A stretch of 64,000 nt of DNA from Aldehydirespirator sp965221605 (GTDB taxonomy: Bacteria; Actinomycetota; Acidimicrobiia; Acidimicrobiales; Aldehydirespiratoraceae), in assembly GCA_965221605.1 (NCBI GenBank), contig CBDCSK010000015.1, positions 248,001 through 312,000 of the forward strand, in the 5' to 3' direction. The position numbers were made by a program, and so were the translations under genes. Each line of letters begins with the position of its first letter. Positions within the stretch are counted from its first letter, which is position 1. Below the pieces are notes generated by a model, which was given only the letters and a program-made list of their open reading frames with translations, ran no database searches and was not told where the DNA came from. Below are positions 19,215 to 28,827 of the stretch, one piece after another.

Positions 19215-22200
19215 GGCCGGCCGCGGCGGCCCTCGTCTCCTCGACGGCGTCACGCAAGTCGGGGAGCACCCGCTCCACGGCACCGTCACGGTCGAGGAAC
19301 ACGAACACCATGCGGGCCACCTCCTCGCCGGTCACGGCTTCGAGGGCGGCCACGTAGGCCGCGCCCTGGAGGCGGTAGCGGGCCAGCTTGGCGTCGACAT
19401 CGTCGTCACCGGAGACCGCGTCGGTCTTCCAGTCGACCACCACCAGCCCGCCGGGGCCGCGGTAGACGAGATCCACGTATCCCTCGACCAGGCGCGGCCC
19501 GAACGGCGCGGCCACGAACAGTTCACGCCAGTGCTGGGAGGAGGCGGCCTCGCGGGCGACGGCGGTATCGAGCGCGGCCCGGGCCAGGCCGGCCACCGTC
19601 CTGGACCGGCCGCTCACTCCCTCGGCCGCGGCCTGCCGCTCGGCCAGCGCTTCGAGGCCATGGCCGGTCGCCAGGTCGACGTCCTGGAGCACGCCGTGCA
19701 CGGCCCGGCCGATGGCGGTGCCGTAGCGCCCCTTGCTCCAGGGGGGCGGCTCGGAGTCGTCGCGGTCCTTGTCCAGGCCCGGATCGTCATCAGGTGGCCG
19801 GCTCGTTTCGGTGGCGAGAGCTGTGGCCGACACTGCGGTCGGCACCGAGGCCGCCCTCAGGCTGCGCTCTCGCTCCTGCTCCCATTCGTCCCGGTCGGGC
19901 AGGGGCACTCGCTCGGTGCTGGTCTGTGGAGCGACCCCGGCCGGCGCCGACTCCGGCCCGGCCCCGTCGAACAGGGTCGAGCCGTCGGCGGCGCCCGCCT
20001 CGGCGGCGCCCGCGTCGGCCAGGGCCCACGCCGCGGAGTTCTCCTTCGAGCCGTTGTCGCCCGGGTCCCGGCGCGTGAGGCTCACGATCAGATGGTCGCG
20101 GGCCCGGGTGCAGGCCACGTACAGCAGCCGGAGCCGCTCGTGGGCGTCCATCTGCTCGTCGATGGGCTTCCAGGCCTCGTAGTTCTCGGACTCAACGCCG
20201 CCGCGCAGCTTCACCACCGGTGCGCCGGAGGAGTCGAAGGCGACGGTCGGCCCCCGACCCCGCTGGTCGAGCTTGGTCGTCATGCCCGACAGCACCACGA
20301 TCGGGAACTCCAGGCCCTTGGCGGCGTGAACCGTCATGATCCGCACGCTGTCGTCGTCGGTCTCGGGCAGCACCGACTCGGTGACCCGGGCATTGTCGGC
20401 TCCCTGGAGCCGGGCCCATTCGAGATAGCTGCGCAGGTTGGTGCCGCCCGCGTCGGCCCACGCCCGAGCCTGGTCGATCACGAACCGCAGCCGGCGCCAC
20501 ACATCGCGGGCCCTCCCGCCGGCCACCGCGGTCTCGAACGCGCCGCGCTCGCGCACTAGCCGGTCGATCAGGGCGGGTGGGCTGGTCCAGCGCTTCGCCC
20601 GGTGCAACTCGGCCAGGTGGGCGATCGCCTCCGCTACAGGGTGGTCGGCAGGGCAGGAGTCGGGTTGGGAGCCGATGAGGGAGAACCGGCCCCGGCAGCC
20701 GAGGCGCCAGTGGGCCAGGTCGTCGTCGCCGCAGCCGTAGAGCGAGGACCGCAGCGCGGTCACCAGGGCCAGTTCGTCGGTGGGGTCGGCCACGGCCTGG
20801 AGGGCGGCCAGCACGTCACGCACCTCGCGGGTGTTGTACACGAGCGACGAAGCCTCGGCCCGGTAGGGGATGGATGCCGCCTCCAGGGCGTCCTCCAGGT
20901 CGGCGAGGCTGGTGCGGGACGGGATCAGGATGGCGATGTCTCCCAGGCGGGCCGGCCGGGGATCGGGCGCTGCGGGCCGGCCGGCGTCGATTTCCCAGCC
21001 GTCCCGCCGGATCGCGGCCACTGCTTCGGCCACCGACTGCGCCTCCCGGCGGCGCAGCTCCTGGGCATAGGCCCGGCCCGGGATCTCGACCGGCTGCGAG
21101 CCGAGGACGGTCACGGGCGGTCCCTGCGGCACCGGGGCTCGCACCGCGTCGAGGGGCGCATACTCGGGCTGGCTGCCCGCAGACGACTGGATCAGCTGCC
21201 CGAAGACGTCGTTGACCCAGTCGATGATGGGTCTGGTCGAACGGAAGTTAGTTCCGAGGTTCTCGATGCGGCCCTGCGCCTGGTGTTCGGTCCAGTCCCG
21301 GGCCTCCAGGAAGGTGGCGATGTCGGCGCCCCGGAACCGGTAGATGGACTGCTTGGGATCGCCCACGAAGAAGAGGCGGCCCGGGTCGGGATCGATCCCC
21401 GCCCACGGGATGCGGCCGGTGCCGGGGTCATCGCAGCTGAGGAGCGCAGCCAACTCCACCTGGATCGGGTCGGTGTCCTGGAACTCGTCGATGAGCAGGC
21501 GCTGGTAGCGCTCGCGCAGGGCGGTCCGCACGGCCGGGCCGTGGGTGTCGTGGCGGAGCAGCATGCGGGCCCGCACCAGCAGGTCATGGAACTCGAGGCG
21601 CCCGCCAGCGCGCCGCTCCTCGGCCGCATCCAGAGTGAAGGACGCCAGCCGGGCCACGAGCACCTCGAGTGCAGCCTGGGCCGCCCGGTCCAGCAGCTGC
21701 ATGCAGATCGACAGCGGTTCGTCCGGCTTGCGGTTCCGTGGCGCGGCCAGGGACTTGAGAGCCTCAGTGGCGGCCGCCTTGTTGGCCTTGCCCTCGTCCC
21801 CACTTCCCCAATTGCCCTGGCGTCCGGTGCTCCGTCCCCTCCCGGCGTCGATAGCTGATCGGAGGATCTCGATGCGGGCCACGTCGTCGGTGGTGCCTTC
21901 GAGCCGGGCCAGCTCCCTCTCGACGGCGTCGATCCGGGCGAACAGGGCGTCCTCGGGTCCGGCGGTGCACGTGTCCTTGATCGCGGCCACCGCCTGCAGT
22001 GCCCCCTCGATGTCGTCGACGTCGACCGGCGGCAGGGGAGCGGGCTCCCGGGCCAGTCCCTCCAGGCGGTCCCAGTTCTGGTTGAGCCTCACCGCCAGCG
22101 CTCGGATCTGGTCCAGTCTCACGCCCAGCATCTCGAGCCGCAGCAGGGTCGGACCCATCTCCTCGCGCTCCTCAAGGAGATGGTCGAGGAAGTCCCGCCA

Positions 22201-22620
22201 GCGGATGTCGAACTCGATCTGGGAGCCGATGTCGTCGAGCACCTCCACGCTGGGGGGCAGCCCGGCCTCCACCGGGTGCTCGGACAGGATCCGCTGCGCG
22301 AAGGAGTGCAGCGTGCCCACCGCGGCGCCGTCGAGCTGGAGCGACGCGGTCTCGGCCCGCTCCTCGCCGAGGCTGGCGCGGGTCTCGGCCTCCCGAAGCC
22401 GCTTGCGGATCCTGTCCCGCAACTCGGCCGCCGCCTTCTCGGTGAAGGTGATGGCCGCGATGTTCTCCATCGCGACGCCGGAGCCGATCAGGGTCACCAC
22501 CCGGTCGACGAGGGCTCGGGTCTTGCCCGATCCGGCTCCGGCCTCGACGAACAGGGTGCTTGTCAGATCGGAGGTGATCCGGTCGCGGGCGGCCTGGTCG
22601 GCCAGATGGGGCATGGTCAT
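19204..22620 (-). CDS. addA: AddA-like UvrD-family helicase/nuclease
   Basis: A 1138-aa double-strand-break processing enzyme. N-terminal Walker A is EAGAGSGKT; Walker B is LLIDEFQDTD; further helicase motifs are VGDPKQSIYRFRG and VHAAKGLEFPIV, then YVACTRARDHL. The C-terminal RecB-type nuclease carries GYVDLVYRG and VVVDWKTDAV. This is the AddA/RecB arrangement. ATG 22620 overlaps the stop of the upstream AddB-like gene by 4 bp. A much longer upstream open frame exists but lies wholly inside that gene and is not coding. Actinobacteria often use AdnAB; AddA versus AdnB naming is uncertain. Confidence 0.85.
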   Translation of the reverse strand: MTMPHLADQAARDRITSDLTSTLFVEAGAGSGKTRALVDRVVTLIGSGVAMENIAAITFTEKAAAELRDRIRKRLREAETRASLGEERAETASLQLDGAAVGTLHSFAQRILSEHPVEAGLPPSVEVLDDIGSQIEFDIRWRDFLDHLLEEREEMGPTLLRLEMLGVRLDQIRALAVRLNQNWDRLEGLAREPAPLPPVDVDDIEGALQAVAAIKDTCTAGPEDALFARIDAVERELARLEGTTDDVARIEILRSAIDAGRGRSTGRQGNWGSGDEGKANKAAATEALKSLAAPRNRKPDEPLSICMQLLDRAAQAALEVLVARLASFTLDAAEERRAGGRLEFHDLLVRARMLLRHDTHGPAVRTALRERYQRLLIDEFQDTDPIQVELAALLSCDDPGTGRIPWAGIDPDPGRLFFVGDPKQSIYRFRGADIATFLEARDWTEHQAQGRIENLGTNFRSTRPIIDWVNDVFGQLIQSSAGSQPEYAPLDAVRAPVPQGPPVTVLGSQPVEIPGRAYAQELRRREAQSVAEAVAAIRRDGWEIDAGRPAAPDPRPARLGDIAILIPSRTSLADLEDALEAASIPYRAEASSLVYNTREVRDVLAALQAVADPTDELALVTALRSSLYGCGDDDLAHWRLGCRGRFSLIGSQPDSCPADHPVAEAIAHLAELHRAKRWTSPPALIDRLVRERGAFETAVAGGRARDVWRRLRFVIDQARAWADAGGTNLRSYLEWARLQGADNARVTESVLPETDDDSVRIMTVHAAKGLEFPIVVLSGMTTKLDQRGRGPTVAFDSSGAPVVKLRGGVESENYEAWKPIDEQMDAHERLRLLYVACTRARDHLIVSLTRRDPGDNGSKENSAAWALADAGAAEAGAADGSTLFDGAGPESAPAGVAPQTSTERVPLPDRDEWEQERERSLRAASVPTAVSATALATETSRPPDDDPGLDKDRDDSEPPPWSKGRYGTAIGRAVHGVLQDVDLATGHGLEALAERQAAAEGVSGRSRTVAGLARAALDTAVAREAASSQHWRELFVAAPFGPRLVEGYVDLVYRGPGGLVVVDWKTDAVSGDDDVDAKLARYRLQGAAYVAALEAVTGEEVARMVFVFLDRDGAVERVLPDLRDAVEETRAAAAGLSD

Positions 22621-25600
22621 TGTCCAGCTCCCGCGGACTGGGCGGGCTCGGGTGGCTGCGTACGGTCGGGATCGACGAGCTCGAGATAGGGGAAGAGGGC
22701 CGGGTCGCGCTGCTTTCGCTGCCAGTCGCGCCACTGGTCCTTGGTGCCCATGCCGTCGGGCTCGCAGTACCAGCACGACACGAACGGCTTCCATCCGGGC
22801 TCCTCGGGATGCAGCGGGAACAGCCCCGAGCCGATGCCGTCGACCACTGCGCCTACCGCTTCGAGCACGGGTCGGCGGGCGGCATCGGTGCGGTAGCCGA
22901 CCTCGGTGAAACGGCCTTTGGACGACACGAACCAGTAGGCGCCGTACCCTTCCGCCGAGTCGGAGGCGTCCCGCAGCCGTCGGGCGGCCAGGTCGTAGAG
23001 GACGAGCTGGAGCCGGCGCCCGCCCAGCGTGGGATCGTCGGGGTCGATCCTCTCGTACGAGCGGGTTGAGCCGGTCTTGTAGTCGACCACCAGCAGGCCT
23101 CCGGCGTCGGTCGCGTCGAGGCGATCGATGGAGCCCCGGATCCTCAGCGACCGTCCGTCGCCGATGCCGATGGTGACAGGCCCGCCGGGGCTCTGGGGCA
23201 TCCCGAAGCCGAGTTCCGCCGCGGCGGGACGCGATCGGTGGCCGGCCCGCTGGTCGTCGTCGAAGTCGAGGAACCGCACCAGGTCGGCAAGGATCTGGCC
23301 GCGGTCGTAGCCCCAGTAGAGCTGGCGGCCGACCAGGCCTCGGGCGGCTAGGAGGTCGCACTCCTCGTGCCCGACGGCCATCAGGCGGGCCCGCCGACGC
23401 TCGGACCACGGATCTCCGGGCGCGGGCACGGCGCCGTCGGCTATCGCCTCGGTCAGCCAGCGCTCCAGGATCCGGTGCACGAGGCTGCCGCGCTCCAGGG
23501 GGCTGATGCGGTGGTCGTCCTCGGTGTCGTCGATGGGCTCCACCCGCAGGATGTGGCGCATGAAGTAGGCGTGAGGGCATCCGGCCCAGGCCTCCAGGCG
23601 CGACGCCGACGTCACCTGGTCGTCGTCGGTCGGATGGGGGAGGGCGGCGCCCCTAAGGTCGCCGGCGGCGAGGTTCCCGTCGAACCGGGTCAGCTGCCGC
23701 GAGAGCCGCGCCCGGCGCAGTTCGATGCCCCGGCGAAGCTCGACGCGCTGGTTCACGCTGGGGAGCGCCATCAGATCGGCCCAGGTGTCGTCGTAGCGCC
23801 AGCGGCCGTCGTGCCAGTCGAGCAGACACCTCGTGTCGTACTCGTGCTGGTGGGCCGGGAACACCGTCCGGCGCAGGCCGCCCACGAACGAGGGAATCAC
23901 GTCGAGGCGGTCGGTCTGCTCGGTCAGCCACCGGCTCGGCGAGCGGTCCGCGGCCCGGCGCAGGTCGCCCCGCGGGAACAGCAGCAGCGACCGCTCCGCG
24001 GCTGCGACCGTCGCCAGCAGCGCCCGATGGTCGTCACCGGAGCGGTCGCCCCGGGCGGGAAGGTCGTGACCGACGACCCGGCGCTCCCGATCGGGCAACA
24101 GGGCGTCGTCGTTGCGGCGAGCCGGGAAGGTTCCCTCGGCCATGCCGCACACCACAACGAGTTCGAGCTCCACGCCCAGGGCCAGACTGACCGGTCCGAC
24201 GAGCACGCCCCGGCCCAGGCGGCCATGGCGGTGCGGGGTCGTCTCCAGCTCAAGCTGGAGTGCCCGCCGGAAGGCGGCCACAGACGGCTTGTCGTCGGTG
24301 CCGTCGAGGTCGCCGAGCCGGCTGATGGCGCTGTCCACCCGCTCGGCGAGTTCTCGCTCCTCGTCGGGCCAGCTGCGGCGCAGCCGCCCTCCCAGGTACT
24401 TGTGCGCCAGGGTCTGGCACCAGTTCGCCAGGTCGGCCCAGGTGCGGGGCGGGGGCTGCGGGTTCAGGTCGTGGTGCAGTTCTTCCACGAAGCCGAGCAG
24501 TTCCGTGGCCCGGGCCGCGTCGCGGCGGAGCCGGTCGCCGCGCCAGATCTGGTTCTCGTCGGCTTGGTACCGCTCGGCGTCGGCCAGGCAGTCCGCCGCG
24601 TAACGCTCGAGCCGCTCCTTCCAGCTGTCGATGCCGGCATCGACGCGGGCGGCCCGGGCTGCCCGCTCCCATGCTGCGCTCGGTGCGGTCTGCCATCGGT
24701 AAGAGAGTGCATCGTCGGTCGGGCCTTCCTCGCCGTCGCGGTTCCCGTCCGGACGCTCGGCCTCGGGGTCGGACTGCTTGATGCTCACGGGGGCACCGGC
24801 CAGCCATGCCATCACCTCGCGCCGGGCGAAGCCCCGGTCCTGCAACGCCAGCATCTCCAGCAGCGATCGGCCCAGAAGAGACGTCTCCGCGGTCCGCACG
24901 GTGGCGCCGCACCGTTCGATTCCGGCGGCGTCGAGAGCATCGCCGATGAGGCGGACGTAGGGGGACTCGACGCCGTACACGATGGCGCATCGACCCAGCG
25001 GCGTGCCGCCCCGGGCCGCGCCCACCACAGACCGGACCGCATGGCGCACCTCGTCATCGGCGTCGGAGACGCTTAGGGCCTGTACACCGTCACCGGCCCG
25101 TCCCGTCACGCTCACACTGTGCCCGGCCTCCAGATCAAGGTCGGTTCCCAGCCTTCGAAGGGAGGCTCGCACGGTGGCGTCGGCGTCCTCGGCCCCGGTC
25201 GCGCCGACGACGATCGTGGTGGCGGTGACCTCGGACACGGCCTGCAGAAGGTGGGCCTGGCTGCCGGTGATGCTCTGGGGAAGGAACACGATCATCCGGC
25301 CGAGCCGGCGCTGCGCCTCCGAGGGTCGAGCCCGGACCGCGGCGGCGGCCGCTCGGGCCAGCTGCTGCTCGTTGCTGAAGTCCGGTGCGAGGGCTTCGGC
25401 GACCTCGCGATGGATCCGCACGACATCCCGGGCCCGCAGAGACTGCCGGGCGAGCGCGGCCAGTTGACCGCTGTCCAGTTCGGAGAGCTCCCGGTGCGCT
25501 CGGGTGAGGGCCCGCTCGGTGGCCGGATGGGTCTCGACGCCGCGGAAGTGGCCCGGATCGTGGCGCAGGGCGGTGCGCACCGCCGCCGCGATCACGGCGC

Positions 25601-25883
25601 TCGACACGCCCCGGCGACCCTGGCCGGCCATCTCGGCCCCTCCGAGGTGCTCTGCCAGCTTGTAGGCGGTCTCGAAGGCCACCGCGGCCATGCCGGCGGT
25701 GCCGTTGTGCTGGCGACGGCCCAGCGCCCGGCGGGCGGCCAGGCCCACGTAGTGGTTGGGCACGACAACGGTGACCAGGGCCAGCGGATCGCCGCCCTTG
25801 GCCTGGGCCACGGCCGTCGCCAGCGCCTTGTGGGCGGCCGGGCCGTAGGCCGTCGTCACGCAATCAAACACCACGGAGCGCAC
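22617..25883 (-). CDS. addB: AddB-like PD-(D/E)XK nuclease subunit
   Basis: A 1088-aa partner of the following helicase. The N-terminus resembles inactivated helicase domains (VVVPNHYVGLAARRAL). The C-terminal part has ASRLEAWAGCPHAYFMRHIL, the nuclease motif GLLVVDYKTGS, a QLVLYDLAARR helix, and near the end SCWYCEPDG. The Cys in AGCPHAYF plus the last cysteines are consistent with the 4Fe-4S cluster that frames AddB-type nucleases. GTG 25883 is the chosen start. The 4-bp overlap with addA supports a stoichiometric complex. Confidence 0.82.
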   Translation of the reverse strand: MRSVVFDCVTTAYGPAAHKALATAVAQAKGGDPLALVTVVVPNHYVGLAARRALGRRQHNGTAGMAAVAFETAYKLAEHLGGAEMAGQGRRGVSSAVIAAAVRTALRHDPGHFRGVETHPATERALTRAHRELSELDSGQLAALARQSLRARDVVRIHREVAEALAPDFSNEQQLARAAAAAVRARPSEAQRRLGRMIVFLPQSITGSQAHLLQAVSEVTATTIVVGATGAEDADATVRASLRRLGTDLDLEAGHSVSVTGRAGDGVQALSVSDADDEVRHAVRSVVGAARGGTPLGRCAIVYGVESPYVRLIGDALDAAGIERCGATVRTAETSLLGRSLLEMLALQDRGFARREVMAWLAGAPVSIKQSDPEAERPDGNRDGEEGPTDDALSYRWQTAPSAAWERAARAARVDAGIDSWKERLERYAADCLADAERYQADENQIWRGDRLRRDAARATELLGFVEELHHDLNPQPPPRTWADLANWCQTLAHKYLGGRLRRSWPDEERELAERVDSAISRLGDLDGTDDKPSVAAFRRALQLELETTPHRHGRLGRGVLVGPVSLALGVELELVVVCGMAEGTFPARRNDDALLPDRERRVVGHDLPARGDRSGDDHRALLATVAAAERSLLLFPRGDLRRAADRSPSRWLTEQTDRLDVIPSFVGGLRRTVFPAHQHEYDTRCLLDWHDGRWRYDDTWADLMALPSVNQRVELRRGIELRRARLSRQLTRFDGNLAAGDLRGAALPHPTDDDQVTSASRLEAWAGCPHAYFMRHILRVEPIDDTEDDHRISPLERGSLVHRILERWLTEAIADGAVPAPGDPWSERRRARLMAVGHEECDLLAARGLVGRQLYWGYDRGQILADLVRFLDFDDDQRAGHRSRPAAAELGFGMPQSPGGPVTIGIGDGRSLRIRGSIDRLDATDAGGLLVVDYKTGSTRSYERIDPDDPTLGGRRLQLVLYDLAARRLRDASDSAEGYGAYWFVSSKGRFTEVGYRTDAARRPVLEAVGAVVDGIGSGLFPLHPEEPGWKPFVSCWYCEPDGMGTKDQWRDWQRKQRDPALFPYLELVDPDRTQPPEPAQSAGAGQ

Positions 25884-25989
25884 CCTACGACAGCGGTGTG
25901 ACAGCGGGCCGGAACCAGGAAGCGGAGCTAGCAGGCGAGCCAACCCGCGTGACGCGGCGCCCCTCCCGGGGCTTGTATGGTGCTGGCCC

Positions 25990-26400
25990 ATGGCGTCGCG
26001 GCTCCCGAGCAACGAGAGCCTGAGCGAGGCCCAAGACGTGAGCGAGTTGCGGGACCTGGACCTCGCGCTCGGACGCCAGATCCGTGAACGCCGGGTCAGG
26101 GCGGGACTGTCGCTGAAGGAGCTCGCGGCGAAGGCCGACCTGTCGCCGTCGTTCCTCAGCCAGTTGGAGCGGGGGCTGGCGAGGCCCCGCATCACGTCGC
26201 TTCACCGGGTGGCCCGCACGCTGGGCACCACCGCCCAGGCCCTGCTGTCGCTCGAAGAGACGAAGCCCTACTCCCTGGTCCGTCGTAACGACCCCCGAGA
26301 TGTTGACCACGACATAGACAAGGCAGCCGGGATCGCCCGGTCGCTGGTGCGGGACTCACGACCGCTGACCGCTCTGGAGTTCCGCGGCGTCCCCAAGAGC
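25990..26400 (+). pseudogene. XRE/cupin regulator, C-terminally truncated
   Basis: The first 85 codons encode a complete XRE helix-turn-helix (LGRQIRERRVRAGLSLKELAA, then SFLSQLERGLARPRITSL in the next part). The linker and the first strand of the sensor domain follow, ending at LEFRGVPKSPE. After that the frame turns into Arg-rich nonsense, because the DNA now encodes a different protein in another frame. In this family a cupin of about 100 residues should follow. The remaining HTH could still bind DNA. The junction lies between about 26395 and 26415. Confidence 0.75.
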
Positions 26401-27247
26401 CCGGAGCGCCGGCGGCCCCTATCTCGGCTGGGCGCCCACGACTGCGACGATGCAGCTGGACAGCGGGATCCACTTCGGCTACGTGAACACCGACGAGCAG
26501 GTCGCCGCCTACGACATCATCCCGACCGTCGCGGTGGCGGCACCCTTCGACACCAACCCCCAGATTCTCATGTGGAATCCGGAGGTGTACTCATTCTCGA
26601 GCTTCTCGGACATCGGCGAGTCCGACGCCACCGTCGTGTACTTCGCCGGCGGGGTCTTCATCGACTACATGGTGGACGCCGGAATTCTCCGCGCCGACCA
26701 GGTGGACCCGTCCTACGACGGATCGCCGGCCCGCTTCGTCGCGGAGGGCGGCGCTCTCGTCCAGCAGGGATTCGCCACCAGCGAGCCCTGGCTGTACGAG
26801 AACGCGCTCGAGGACTGGGGCAAGCCCGTGGACTACCTGCTCATCCACGACTCGGGCTTCGAGATCTACGCCCAGCCGCTGGTGATGCGAGCCGACGCCG
26901 TCGAGGAGCTCCGACCCTGTCTCGAGCTCGTCGTGCCGATCTTCCAGCAGGCCGTTCTCGACCACTATGCCGACCCCGCTCCGACCGATGCCGTGATCCT
27001 CCAGATCGTGGAGGATCTCGCCTCGTTCTGGGTCCTCTATCCGGGCCAGATGGAGTACTCGTCGTCCACCGCATTGGCAATCGGCAACGTCGGCAACGGG
27101 CCCGATGACATCGTCGGAAACATGGACGACGCCCGAATGGAGCGGGTCGTCCAGCTGCTCAAGGACATCCTTGAGGGCGTGCCCCAGGACATCGAGGCCT
27201 CCGACATCTACACGAACGAGTTCATCGATCCGTCGATTGGATTCTGA
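26400..27247 (+). pseudogene. ABC substrate-binding protein, N-terminally truncated
   Basis: About 265-280 residues of an NMT1/THI5-like (SsuA/nitrate type) solute-binding protein. Typical segments include PFDTNPQILMWNPEVY, SDATVVYFAGG, FIDYMVDAGIL, SYDGSPARFVAEGG, FATSEPWLYENAL and TNEFIDPSI at the end. The signal peptide and first strands are absent. Homologous-looking sequence begins near GGPYLGWAPTT, upstream of the first ATG at 26450, in direct contact with the truncated XRE gene. No permease or ATPase gene remains. The deletion joined two ends of a former transporter locus. Confidence 0.75.
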
Positions 27248-27299
27248 CGACCGCGCCCGTGAGACTCGAAGGGCGCGAGCCTGAAGAGAGGACCAGCCC

Positions 27300-28295
27300 A
27301 TGACAAGCGCAGTGCGGGTCGCGTCACGGGTTCCGCTGGTGGACCTATCCGGCGCCTTCGAGCCGGGACCCCAACGAGACCATGTGGTGGACGTCACCCG
27401 GCGGGCCTGCGAGGACGTGGGCTTCCTGGTGATCACCGGCCATGGCGTGCCCGAGGAGGTGGTGCAGCGGATCGATAACGCCTCCCGCCGGTTCTTCGCC
27501 CTTCCCCACGACGAGAAGCTCGAATACGTCGCTCCGCCGGGCGTCTATCGAGGCTTCACGCCCTCCGAGGCGTCGGCGCTGGCGCTGTCCCGTGAGGATG
27601 AGTCGTTGCCCGACCTGTGCGAGCTGTACACCGTCAACCGCTTCGATGATCCCGAGGTGGCCAGGCGGGCCGGGCTGCGCGACGGGCGCGAGGGGTTCTT
27701 CTTGCCCAACATCTGGCCCAGATCCGACCATGTGCCCGGGTTCAAGGAGGCCTTCGAGACCTACTACGAGGTGATGGAGGACCTGGCCGTGAAGCTGATG
27801 AGGCTCATGGCCCTTGCTCTGAACCTGGAGGAGCACTGGTTCGATGACAAGATCCGCGACCACATCACCAACCTGACCGTCAACCACTACCCGGCTCTTG
27901 ACGAACCTGCCCGGCCCGGGCAGTTCCGGCGGGGCGCGCACTCCGACTGGGGCAGCCTGACGATCCTGTACCACGACGGTGAGCCCGGTCTGCAGATCAT
28001 GTCGCCCGACGGCGAGTGGGAGGACGTCCCCGTCGTTCCCGGCTCCTTCGTGATCAACCTCGGTGACCTGATGGCGGCGTGGACGAACGACCGCTGGGTG
28101 TCGACGTTGCACCGCGTGATAGCTCCAGAGGGTGACCTCGGCGACCGGATCTCCATCGCGTTCTTCCACCAGCCCACCTACGACGCTCACATCGAGTGCA
28201 TCCCCACGTGCACGTCACCCGACGATCCACCCCACCACGATCCCACCACGTCGGGCGGGTGGATCCTGTCCATGCTTCAGAAGACCATCTACTGA
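27300..28295 (+). CDS. 2-oxoglutarate/Fe(II) oxygenase, isopenicillin-N-synthase family
   Basis: A 331-aa non-heme iron oxygenase. The N-terminal DIOX_N part reads VPLVDLSGAF and CEDVGFLVITGHGV. The iron facial triad is the His-Asp in RGAHSDWGSLTIL and the His in WVSTLHRVI, and the 2-oxoglutarate Arg lies in DRISIAFF. A GAGAGGA ribosome site precedes ATG 27300. A second copy lies 0.5 kb downstream beyond a cytosine-deaminase-like gene. Family members include thymine 7-hydroxylase and xanthine-type dioxygenases, so a nucleobase substrate is plausible but inferred from context. Confidence 0.9.
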   Translation: MTSAVRVASRVPLVDLSGAFEPGPQRDHVVDVTRRACEDVGFLVITGHGVPEEVVQRIDNASRRFFALPHDEKLEYVAPPGVYRGFTPSEASALALSREDESLPDLCELYTVNRFDDPEVARRAGLRDGREGFFLPNIWPRSDHVPGFKEAFETYYEVMEDLAVKLMRLMALALNLEEHWFDDKIRDHITNLTVNHYPALDEPARPGQFRRGAHSDWGSLTILYHDGEPGLQIMSPDGEWEDVPVVPGSFVINLGDLMAAWTNDRWVSTLHRVIAPEGDLGDRISIAFFHQPTYDAHIECIPTCTSPDDPPHHDPTTSGGWILSMLQKTIY

Positions 28296-28306
28296 CAGGG
28301 TCAGCC

Positions 28307-28786
28307 ATGCCGCCGCCCGATCCGAGAGGACTTCTGGCGCTGGCGTATGAGCAGGCCCGCCGGGGCCTGGCCGAGGGCGGAGTGCCCACCGGCGCCGCGC
28401 TGGTCGACGCCCACGGCGCAGTGCTCGGAGCCGGGTGCAACCGCAACGTCCAGCAGGGTGACTTCCTGCTTCACGCCGAGACGGTCGCCATCGGGGACGC
28501 CGGCCCGCTGAGCGACTACTCCGGCACCACGCTGGTGACCACGATGACGCCCTGCTGGTACTGCTCCGGCCTGGTTCGGTTCCTCGGCATCGGCTCGGTG
28601 GTTGTGGGCGACAGCGAGAGCTGGTCCGACGAAGCACTCGACTGGCTCGAGTCGGCTGGTGTGGCCACCACGAGGCTGCACGACCGGGCCTGCGCGGACA
28701 TGTTCGCCGACTGGTTGGCGACCAACCCCGATGTGTGGTCGACCCTGCCGTCGAGCGCCGGCGGCCGCAAGGACGGCCCCGGCTAG
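28307..28786 (+). CDS. Yeast-type cytosine deaminase-like nucleobase deaminase
   Basis: A 159-aa zinc deaminase. Zinc ligands and the catalytic Glu are in LLHAETVAI and TPCWYCSG. The EGGVPTGAALVDAHG start, the VVGDSESWSDEAL segment and the C-terminal NPDVWSTLPSS tail follow the layout of yeast cytosine deaminase (FCY1), more than that of tRNA adenosine or guanine deaminases. It would deaminate cytosine or a substituted pyrimidine. ATG 28307 lies 11 bp after the first oxygenase, and the second oxygenase follows, so the three genes form one operon. Confidence 0.85.
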   Translation: MPPPDPRGLLALAYEQARRGLAEGGVPTGAALVDAHGAVLGAGCNRNVQQGDFLLHAETVAIGDAGPLSDYSGTTLVTTMTPCWYCSGLVRFLGIGSVVVGDSESWSDEALDWLESAGVATTRLHDRACADMFADWLATNPDVWSTLPSSAGGRKDGPG

Positions 28787-28827
28787 AGTCGCGTCACGAG
28801 CCGCGGCGACAGGGGGACGGACCAGCC

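Noticed and set aside
22621..23580. A 320-codon upstream extension of the AddA-like gene
   Set aside because: It lies wholly within the AddB-like gene, is Arg/Pro-rich, and the AddA family starts at ATG 22620 just before Walker A.
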